Below, piece by piece: positions 1-5,242 of a stretch of DNA of 7,596 nucleotides. The notes under the pieces were generated by a model. That model was not told where the DNA came from. It saw only the letters and a list, made by a program, of their open reading frames with translations, and made no database searches. The first letter of the stretch is position 1, and the number at the start of each line of letters is the position of its first letter. The stretch covers positions 1-7,596 of the forward strand of contig JAIRNM010000097.1 of NCBI GenBank assembly GCA_031258055.1. The letters run 5' to 3'. Source of the DNA: Bifidobacteriaceae bacterium. GTDB taxonomy: Bacteria > Actinomycetota > Actinomycetes > Actinomycetales > WQXJ01. Made by a program: the position numbers and the translations under genes.

Positions 1-15
1 CAGGTTCAAATCCAT
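1..15 (-). CDS. Start of a divergent leftward gene (5' fragment, 5 codons)
   Basis: On the minus strand an ATG at 15-13 opens a frame reading Met-Asp-Leu-Asn-Leu before it leaves the window. It is supported by a strong Shine-Dalgarno sequence (GAGGAG, complement of 20-25) with about 5 bases before the ATG. A -10-like hexamer lies further upstream on the same strand (43-48). Only five residues are visible, so no function can be assigned. The gene is divergent from the large helicase-like gene and shares its upstream region, so the two could be co-regulated; that is inference only. The call rests on the quality of the ribosome binding site, not on protein similarity. Confidence 0.6.
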
Positions 16-19
16 GGTT

Positions 20-25
20 CTCCTC
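20..25 (-). promoter_or_regulatory. Shine-Dalgarno sequence of the leftward gene
   Basis: Read on the minus strand, the bases are GAGGAG followed by AACC and the ATG at 15-13. This is a near-ideal match to the 16S anti-Shine-Dalgarno sequence at normal spacing, and it decides the start of the leftward gene. Confidence 0.65.
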
Positions 26-42
26 GCGTTTAGGGCCATTCA

Positions 43-48
43 AGTGTA
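43..48 (-). promoter_or_regulatory. Possible -10 element for the leftward gene
   Basis: The minus-strand hexamer TACACT fits the actinobacterial TANNNT -10 pattern (4 of 6 with TATAAT) and lies 27 bases before the leftward ATG. It would give a leader of about 20 bases containing the Shine-Dalgarno sequence. I see no good -35 hexamer at 16-18 bases, so this is a weak call. Confidence 0.25.
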
Positions 49-83
49 GGGCGATGCCGAAAACACCACCGACACGGAACACT

Positions 84-96
84 GGTGCCAGGCACC
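84..96. repeat. Perfect palindrome, 6+1+6 bases
   Basis: GGTGCC-A-GGCACC is an uninterrupted inverted repeat with a one-base centre, in the divergent intergenic region. Its symmetry and place make it a candidate binding site for a dimeric regulator. The upstream candidate GTG start at 85 falls inside it. In GC-rich DNA such a palindrome can also occur by chance. Confidence 0.3.
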
Positions 97-284
97 GGCC
101 GTTCCGCCCCGGCCAGCAGTCCAGCAAGGCCGGACACCGAGAGCCACACGCCACGATGCTCCTGGATCGCCAATTGGGGTGGCGAGTCGGTTTGTGCGAC
201 CTCGAATGGACGGCATCGGCCAAATGAGGCGGGGAAATCGGCGGCGCGGCGCGTCACCTCCCACGCTGGACAGCCAAAACGCCC

Positions 285-290
285 TAACCT
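285..290 (+). promoter_or_regulatory. Possible -10 element for leaderless transcription of the helicase-like gene
   Basis: TAACCT fits TANNNT and ends 7 bases before GTG 298. That spacing would put transcription initiation at the first base of the start codon, as in actinobacterial leaderless genes. There is no Shine-Dalgarno sequence before 298, which agrees with a leaderless start. A TGGACA hexamer at 267-272 resembles a -35 box but is only 12 bases away, too close for a normal promoter. Confidence 0.35.
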
Positions 291-297
291 TGGGCGC

Positions 298-3200
298 GTG
301 AGGCCTGCCTTGTTCGCACTTACCGGTCGCAAGCGCCAGCTAGTGGCGCCTAACGCGCCTGCCCGGGGGCCGCGCCCCGTCACCGCCTTCGACTTGCGCG
401 CAGCCCAACTGGGCCAGGCCTTCGAAGCCTGGAACGAGGAGTTGGCGGGGCTGGGCGGCGTCAGCGCTGAAGTGGATATCGCGGCGCTCGGGAACACCGT
501 CCTGGATTTGACGAGGGCCCATCCTTCGGGCATAGCCCAGCTTTACGCGGGACGTACCACGGCGCTGCATTCGCTGGTCAGAGACAAAGCCGCTTACCTT
601 AAAGCGTCCGCGAAGGCGCGGGAGCTGAAAGCGAAAGCGGACGCCCACGCCGCCGCCTACGGCTTGCCGCCCACCCACCTGGGGCTCGGAATAGCGATGT
701 GGACCAGCACCGACCCGAAGACCGGCGCCAAGGAACGGCGGCGGCTTCCGGTCATGCTGCGTCCGATCACGTTGGAAGAAGGTAAACACGGGCTGGAACT
801 CGAATTGGAGCCCACCTGCGCCATAAACCCGGAGTTGACCCGGGTCTTGGCAGAGTCCGGCATCCCCTTGGATCCAGCCGCGATGGCTCGCGACGCCCTG
901 TCCGGCACGTCCTTCAACCCGGCACCCGTTTTCGACACGATCAGCGCTATGGGCGGTGCTGTGTTCGACGACTTCGAGGTCAAGAACAAGCTGATTGTGG
1001 GCGTGTACGAACACCCCGGCAAGGTCTTGGCGACCGACCTCGAGCAAGCCCGAGCTCTCATGATGAATCATCCGGTGGTGGCCGCCTTGGCCGGGGACTT
1101 GGAGGCGCGCGCCAAGTTGGCCCGTGCGGAGGTGCCGCCGCCGGTGGTTTACGACCGTCCGCCGGACCACGAGCGCGGCGTTGGCGACCTCAACGTCTCC
1201 CAGTCGCACGTCCTTGATGTGGCGGCCGCTGGGGTGTCCGCGCTGGTCAACGCGCCAGCCGGGGCACCAGTCGCCGCCACCGTGGCCGCTCTCATGGCCG
1301 ATGCCGCCGGGTCCGGCCGCACGGTTCTATACGTGTCTTCCACCGCCAGCGCCAAACGGGCTGTCGCCAAGACTCTGCGAGCTTTCGGCCTGGGCGAATT
1401 CCTCCTGGATTTGGAGCCAGCGCCGGATTGGCGTGACCGGTCCTTGGTTCACCTGGTCGCGGGCTTACAGGTGGCCGCGCCGCCAGTTGACGCCGAGGCG
1501 ATCGGCCAGATTCGGACCGCCCTGGCGGAACGGTCGGATCAGATCTCCAGCTATCTGGGGGCCTTGCATGGTCCGGTCGATCCAGTCGGTGCCAGTCCCT
1601 TCGACGCCTTGCAGGTCCTGGCCCGGATCACGGAAGAGTCACCGGATACCCGCAGCACCTGCCAACTCGATCGGGACGCGGTGGTGGCACTGGCCGGAGT
1701 GGCGCGCGAGGGCGCGAAGGAGAAGCTGCGCCGGGTCACAGAATTGGGCTTGTTCAAGCTCACGCCAGAAGTGACCGCTTGGCTGGGCGCCGATGTACCA
1801 GACGCCAACGCCGCCGCAGTGTTGTTGGCTAGCTTGGACCGGCTGCGGGACGGTTCGCTGTCGCGGACCATAGCCCATATGCGGGATGTGACGGGCCGGA
1901 CCGGTCTGAACGAGTCGACAACGCTGGCTGGCTGGGGCGAACAGCTAAACATGCTGCGCGGCGTGCGCGAAGCCTTAGATCAATTCATCCCGGAAATCTT
2001 CGAGCGGTCAGCCGGGGACATGGTGGCAGCGACCGCGACTGCCGAATGGCGGAGCTCAAACGGCCAGGAGATGTCCCGGCGGACGCGGCGGCGTTTGCGC
2101 AAACAAGCCCGCGACCTGATCCGGCCTGGCTTACAGATCGACGACCTCCATGCCGCTTTGGTCCAGGTAGAGACCCAGCGCGACATTTGGATGAGTTGGT
2201 CGCCGAGTGTCCCCTGGCCCAAGCTGCCAGTCGGCATGCGCCAAATCGAAGCTGAATATGATGCGGTGGCAGCGGATATAGCCCAGCTAGATGCGGCCCT
2301 GCCTGGGGGCCATGAGCCGCTGGCAGAACTCGAATTCACAGACCTCACGGCTTTGCTGACCCGCCTGCACGTGGACCGGGATTCTATGGATTTCCTGCCC
2401 GAACTGGGGGCTTTGACCGCTTCGTTGCGGCAGTCCGGACTGGGTTCGCTGCTGGATGACCTTTCGGCGCGTCGGGTCGGGCCTGAGTTGGGCGCGAGTG
2501 GACCCGAAGCTGAGGCGGCTGTTGACGCAGTGGTCAAAGAGATCGACTTCGTCTGGTGGTCTTCGCTGCTGTCCCACGCTTTGGCGGACAATCCTGTCCT
2601 CGCCTCAATGAGCGGCGACACCCTGCGGGCGCTGGTTGATTCGTACCGAGAACTGGACGTAGCCCACACCGCCACCAAGCCACTGCCGATCCGCGCCGCC
2701 GCGGTCGGCTGGCGTGACCGGGCGGCCGAGGCTTATCCGGCGCAGTTGTTCAAGCTTTCCCATCTAGAGCCGGGCACGCCTTTGCGCCGGGCGCTCGCTT
2801 TAGCGCCGGACGTGGCTCTGCGGGCACGGCCCTGCATCTTGGCCGGGCCGGTGATGGTGCCGCAAGCGGTGCCGTTGCCGGAGTTGGACGCGGCGCCGGT
2901 TGATCTAGTCATCATTGACTGTGCCGACACGATCACGCCTGCCCAAAGCGTGTCGGCCATCGCCCGCGCCAAACAGCTACTGGTGATCGGTGACGCGGCT
3001 CGCGCCACCGATTCGACGCTGACGGCGGCTGTCAGCCAGTTCCTGCCCCATGTGCCTTTGCCCGCCGCTGCCAACGCGCGCGACCCAAGAGTCACTGAAC
3101 TGCTGGAAAAGGAGGGCTACACGACGCTTGGGCCAGCCCTGCCAAGCCGTGAACACGAGCCTCGGATCACCTGGACCCACGTCCCAGCCAATGGCCAAGC

Positions 3201-4047
3201 GCAGGGCGCCACCCGGGTTGAACGAATCGACGCCCCGGCCGTTGAAGTGGAAGCAGCCGTTGCCCTGGTAGAAACCCATCTCAGCCGTTGGCCGTCCGAG
3301 TCGCTGGCCCTGTTCACCGCCACACCGGCCCATGCCGCTCGCGTCCGCTCCGCTCTTGAACATGCCGCCAAGGCTGGCAACAAGCTGTTGACCAGGGCGT
3401 TAGCTCTAGGCGGGGCCGAACCGCTGTTGATTGCCCCGGCTGATGCGGCGGCCGGAGTATCCCGCGACGCGGTGATCTTCGCGCCCGGTTTGGCGAAGTC
3501 GCCGCGCGGGGCGGTGATGTACGAATTCGGGGTCTTGGCGGGAGATTTCGGGGCGGTCCCATTGACAGACGTGCTCCTCGCCGGGCGACGGCGCCTGACG
3601 GTGGTGAGTTCTTTGTCTTCGGAGGAACTGGACGACGACCGCCTGAAAGGCGTTGGCCCACATCTATTCAAGTCAGTGCTGCGGACCGCCGCGCACCCGC
3701 GGGCGTTAGCCCTGTCCGGTCCGCAAGTCTCCGACGCTTTGTTCGCTGACTTGGCGCGGCGGGTCGAGCGGCGCGGCACCCATGTGACCGCCAACTACGG
3801 TCCGGAGGAAGGGCCCTGGATCAAACTGGCGGTCCGTCCCGACCCTGGCCCGGCCCGCGAGGTCGCGGCTATCTTGACCGACGACCCGGCGTTCATGGCC
3901 GAAACCTCCTTGCGCGCCAAGCTCCGCTTCTGGCCCGCGCTATTAGAGGAAGCCGGCTGGCGCGTGCGCCACGCCTGGACGGCCCCGGTCTTCATGGAAC
4001 CGGAAACCGAAGCCCGCGAAGTCGTCAAACTAGCCTTCGACCAGTAG
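298..4047 (+). CDS. DUF4011/AAA-type helicase-related protein with degenerate motor motifs
   Basis: About 1,249 residues from GTG 298. The order matches the large actinobacterial proteins usually named AAA family ATPase or DUF4011 helicase: an N-terminal region with LDLTRAHPSG (69-78) and LPVMLRPITL (151-160), a first RecA-like domain, a basic helical insert with RRTRRRLRKQARDLIRP (~594-610), a second RecA-like region, and a C-terminal ~85 residues resembling the Vsr/DUF559-like nuclease fold. The motor motifs are altered. The P-loop equivalent of PPGTGKT reads PAGAPVA (Val325 at the lysine position). The Walker B DEAS equivalent is DCAD (874-877), followed by VIGDAAR. The motif VI region reads LLAGRRR. 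ATP hydrolysis is therefore doubtful; a structural or nucleic-acid-binding role is possible. I recall related actinobacterial proteins that are also degenerate, so this may be a clade trait. Start choice: GTG 85 also gives an open frame, but the added 71 residues look non-coding; TTG 310 and GTG 343 are other options. No signal peptide or membrane segment; probably cytosolic. Confidence 0.8.
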   Translation: MRPALFALTGRKRQLVAPNAPARGPRPVTAFDLRAAQLGQAFEAWNEELAGLGGVSAEVDIAALGNTVLDLTRAHPSGIAQLYAGRTTALHSLVRDKAAYLKASAKARELKAKADAHAAAYGLPPTHLGLGIAMWTSTDPKTGAKERRRLPVMLRPITLEEGKHGLELELEPTCAINPELTRVLAESGIPLDPAAMARDALSGTSFNPAPVFDTISAMGGAVFDDFEVKNKLIVGVYEHPGKVLATDLEQARALMMNHPVVAALAGDLEARAKLARAEVPPPVVYDRPPDHERGVGDLNVSQSHVLDVAAAGVSALVNAPAGAPVAATVAALMADAAGSGRTVLYVSSTASAKRAVAKTLRAFGLGEFLLDLEPAPDWRDRSLVHLVAGLQVAAPPVDAEAIGQIRTALAERSDQISSYLGALHGPVDPVGASPFDALQVLARITEESPDTRSTCQLDRDAVVALAGVAREGAKEKLRRVTELGLFKLTPEVTAWLGADVPDANAAAVLLASLDRLRDGSLSRTIAHMRDVTGRTGLNESTTLAGWGEQLNMLRGVREALDQFIPEIFERSAGDMVAATATAEWRSSNGQEMSRRTRRRLRKQARDLIRPGLQIDDLHAALVQVETQRDIWMSWSPSVPWPKLPVGMRQIEAEYDAVAADIAQLDAALPGGHEPLAELEFTDLTALLTRLHVDRDSMDFLPELGALTASLRQSGLGSLLDDLSARRVGPELGASGPEAEAAVDAVVKEIDFVWWSSLLSHALADNPVLASMSGDTLRALVDSYRELDVAHTATKPLPIRAAAVGWRDRAAEAYPAQLFKLSHLEPGTPLRRALALAPDVALRARPCILAGPVMVPQAVPLPELDAAPVDLVIIDCADTITPAQSVSAIARAKQLLVIGDAARATDSTLTAAVSQFLPHVPLPAAANARDPRVTELLEKEGYTTLGPALPSREHEPRITWTHVPANGQAQGATRVERIDAPAVEVEAAVALVETHLSRWPSESLALFTATPAHAARVRSALEHAAKAGNKLLTRALALGGAEPLLIAPADAAAGVSRDAVIFAPGLAKSPRGAVMYEFGVLAGDFGAVPLTDVLLAGRRRLTVVSSLSSEELDDDRLKGVGPHLFKSVLRTAAHPRALALSGPQVSDALFADLARRVERRGTHVTANYGPEEGPWIKLAVRPDPGPAREVAAILTDDPAFMAETSLRAKLRFWPALLEEAGWRVRHAWTAPVFMEPETEAREVVKLAFDQ

Positions 4048-4051
4048 TTTC

Positions 4052-4065
4052 GCGGCCGTCGCCGC
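4052..4065 (+). terminator. Weak hairpin after the helicase-like gene
   Basis: GCGGC-CGTC-GCCGC forms a 5-bp stem with a 4-base loop starting 5 bases after the TAG stop. There is no T-run after it, so it does not fit a classical intrinsic terminator. U-less hairpins have been proposed to act as terminators in actinobacteria, but the stem is short and could be chance. Confidence 0.2.
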
Positions 4066-4077
4066 TCGGACGATGTC

Positions 4078-4117
4078 GGTCGTCGATGCCGTATACGGGT
4101 CGTCGATGCCGTATTAC
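4078..4117. repeat. Tandem direct repeat, two copies, 20-bp period
   Basis: The 17-mer GGTCGTCGATGCCGTAT occurs at 4078-4094 and again, identically, at 4098-4114. Copies are followed by ACG and TACG, giving a 20-base period (about two helical turns). It lies in the gap upstream of the Bax inhibitor-like gene. Two in-phase copies could be a paired regulator site, or simply a local duplication. No third copy is visible. Confidence 0.75.
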
Positions 4118-4245
4118 GGGGATGAAAACGCGACAAGCCGCGACGCGCGCAATGTGCGTGTGCGCCAGCCTAGCGAAACCGTCCGTCGCTCCCGGTTCCC
4201 CGGTCCCGAAGCACACCTTGGGTCTGCGCCGGACGTCGACGGGAG

Positions 4246-4251
4246 TATGCT
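4246..4251 (+). promoter_or_regulatory. Possible -10 element for leaderless transcription of the Bax inhibitor-like gene
   Basis: TATGCT matches TATAAT at 4 of 6 bases and ends 8 bases before ATG 4260, so transcription could start at or next to the start codon. No clear -35 is present. The only Shine-Dalgarno candidates are GGGAG at 4241-4245, 14 bases from the ATG, and GGGG at 4253-4256, only 3 bases away. Both spacings are poor, which favours a leaderless reading. GGGAG would be well placed for an alternative TTG start at 4251, three codons upstream. Confidence 0.35.
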
Positions 4252-4259
4252 TGGGGCAC

Positions 4260-5102
4260 ATGAGCAACCCCCTGCTCAGCCGCCTCGAAAAGCGCTGGGA
4301 CGACCCTAGCCCGGTTGCGCCCATACCCGGCTACGGGGGCCCTGGCACCTTCCAAGGCATTCCCATTGACCCCGCCCACCCCTGGTACTACGGGGATCCC
4401 GAAGCAGAGCGAACCCAGGTAACCTATGCGGGTTTGATCGCCAAGGCGGCGTTCTTGCTCGCTGTGTTCATTGGGGGGACAGCTATTGGATGGATGTTCG
4501 TCCCCTGCCGGTTGTGGACCGTAGTGCCCCTGATATCGGCGGCCTTCTCCTGCTTATACAGGGCCTACCGAACCGACGGTTGGCCGCTACCGGTTTGGGT
4601 GGGCGGCTGGTCGGCGGCCTGGGCAGTGCTACTCGGGGTGGCGGCCGGCCCCGTATTGGCTCTTGATGAGGCGCAATGGAGCGGGATCTTGTTTCAAGCG
4701 TTGCTAGCGTCGGTGGCCGTGTTCTCCGTGACGCTGCTAATGTACGCCAGCGGCGTTGTGCGCGTCAGCGCGCGAGCGACCAAAACAGCGCTGATTGCGT
4801 GTGAGGCTTACGGGGTTTTTGTAACGATCAACATCCTGGTTCGGGCCACTGGCCTGATCCCCGACCAGTTCGGCCTGCGGGGACTCAAAGTGGCGGGCGT
4901 ACCTGTGGGACTCGCCATTGGGCTAGTCGGGGTACTGCTCGCCGCCTACGCTTTCGTGTCGGCTTTCGATGTCGCTTCGCACATGGTGCGAACGGGCGCT
5001 CCTCGTGGCGGCGACTGGGTGATCGCGAGTGTCTTGATACTGGCGCTGATTTCGCTCTACCTCGAGTTTGTGACGATCATAGCGCTAGCTAGGCGAGACT
5101 AA
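4260..5102 (+). CDS. Bax inhibitor-1/YccA family membrane protein
   Basis: 280 residues, typical for actinobacterial members of this family. The start MSNPLLSRLEKRW is characteristic and fixes ATG 4260 rather than the longer frame from 4086. A Pro/Gly-rich cytosolic tail (16-50) leads to VTYAGLIAKAAFLL and seven likely membrane helices at about 59-81, 86-99, 112-131, 143-162, 176-194, 212-236 and 254-277. Family features include YASGVVRVSARATKTALI (162-179), PVGLAIGLVGVLLAAYAFV (215-233), the GAP turn (246-248) and SLYLEFVTIIALAR (265-278). Asp237 and Glu269 fall in the last two helices, where the family's acidic pair sits. In the characterised Bacillus homologue YetJ, such a pair is linked to pH-sensitive calcium leak. 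The physiological role in actinobacteria is not established; stress-related ion homeostasis is inference. The usual DFD in helix 6 reads AFD here. It acts in the cytoplasmic membrane. The neighbours do not suggest a specific partner. Confidence 0.88.
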   Translation: MSNPLLSRLEKRWDDPSPVAPIPGYGGPGTFQGIPIDPAHPWYYGDPEAERTQVTYAGLIAKAAFLLAVFIGGTAIGWMFVPCRLWTVVPLISAAFSCLYRAYRTDGWPLPVWVGGWSAAWAVLLGVAAGPVLALDEAQWSGILFQALLASVAVFSVTLLMYASGVVRVSARATKTALIACEAYGVFVTINILVRATGLIPDQFGLRGLKVAGVPVGLAIGLVGVLLAAYAFVSAFDVASHMVRTGAPRGGDWVIASVLILALISLYLEFVTIIALARRD

Positions 5103-5128
5103 GCTTATCTCGCATCGCGGTCGACCCA

Positions 5129-5158
5129 TTGCCGTAGCCCTGGTCTTTCCGCTACTGT
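5129..5158 (+). promoter_or_regulatory. Candidate promoter for the secreted protein gene
   Basis: TTGCCG (5129-5134, 4 of 6 with TTGACA) and TACTGT (5153-5158, fits TANNNT) are 18 bases apart. Initiation near 5165 would give a leader of about 78 bases that includes the palindromes at 5175-5200. The match is modest and the call is by eye. Confidence 0.33.
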
Positions 5159-5174
5159 CGGGCCTAACGAGTGA

Positions 5175-5200
5175 GCGCGCCGTCGCGCCACGGCCCGTGG
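5175..5200. repeat. Two adjacent short inverted repeats
   Basis: GCGCG-CCGT-CGCGC (5175-5188) is followed directly by the palindrome CCACGG-C-CCGTGG (5188-5200), the two sharing one base. They lie between the candidate promoter and the Shine-Dalgarno sequence. They could be an operator, an RNA hairpin in the leader, or a U-less terminator of the upstream gene. The sequence alone does not separate these options. Confidence 0.35.
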
Positions 5201-5229
5201 TAAGCGAGGATAGAACCGCTCCATTGACG

Positions 5230-5236
5230 AAAGGTG
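5230..5236 (+). promoter_or_regulatory. Shine-Dalgarno sequence of the secreted protein gene
   Basis: AAAGGTG, a good partial match to AAAGGAGGTG, ends 6 bases before ATG 5243. This spacing is normal and supports that start codon, which also places a signal peptide at the N terminus. Confidence 0.6.
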
Positions 5237-5242
5237 CCCCCG

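Larger units (their letters stand above)
26..297. other. Divergent intergenic region, probably non-coding
   Basis: An in-frame extension of the helicase-like gene back to GTG 85 crosses this region. The 71 residues it would add are rich in Trp, Cys, His, Ser and Pro and unlike the rest of the protein. Family-like sequence only begins around position 360. I therefore read the stretch as the shared upstream region of two divergent genes. It contains a 13-base palindrome (84-96), a -10-like hexamer for the leftward gene (43-48) and another for the rightward gene (285-290). No RNA gene or terminator is evident. Confidence 0.5.
4048..4259. other. Intergenic region between the helicase-like gene and the Bax inhibitor-like gene
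   Basis: This gap of 212 bases holds a small GC hairpin just after the stop codon (4052-4065), a two-copy tandem repeat (4078-4117) and a -10-like hexamer at 4246-4251. Overlapping frames are open through it, but their translations lack family-like sequence. The membrane protein's conserved start falls at 4260, so I treat the gap as non-coding. Confidence 0.5.
5103..5242. other. Intergenic region upstream of the secreted protein gene
   Basis: These 140 bases hold a candidate promoter (5129-5158), two adjacent short inverted repeats (5175-5200) and the Shine-Dalgarno sequence of the next gene. No T-rich tract follows the hairpins, so a terminator for the upstream gene is uncertain. Confidence 0.5.

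Noticed and set aside
333..349. Inverted repeat GCGCCA-GCTAG-TGGCGC near the start of the giant gene
   Set aside because: It lies just inside the likely coding region and overlaps another candidate start (343). One 6-bp stem in GC-rich coding DNA is not enough to call a regulatory site.
1980..2678. Long leftward frame (232 codons) opposite the helicase-like gene
   Set aside because: Ser/Arg-rich composition and full overlap with a well-supported gene on the other strand mark it as a shadow frame of GC-rich DNA.
4086..4259. N-terminal extension of the Bax inhibitor-like protein to ATG 4086
   Set aside because: The added 58 residues are rich in Arg, Cys, Thr and Pro and unlike the family. Homologues as I know them begin MSNP, which corresponds to ATG 4260.
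4073..4309. A 78-residue rightward frame across the tandem repeat and into the membrane protein gene
   Set aside because: It overlaps the conserved N terminus of the Bax inhibitor-like protein in another frame, has no ribosome binding site, and its sequence follows the repeat without family-like features.
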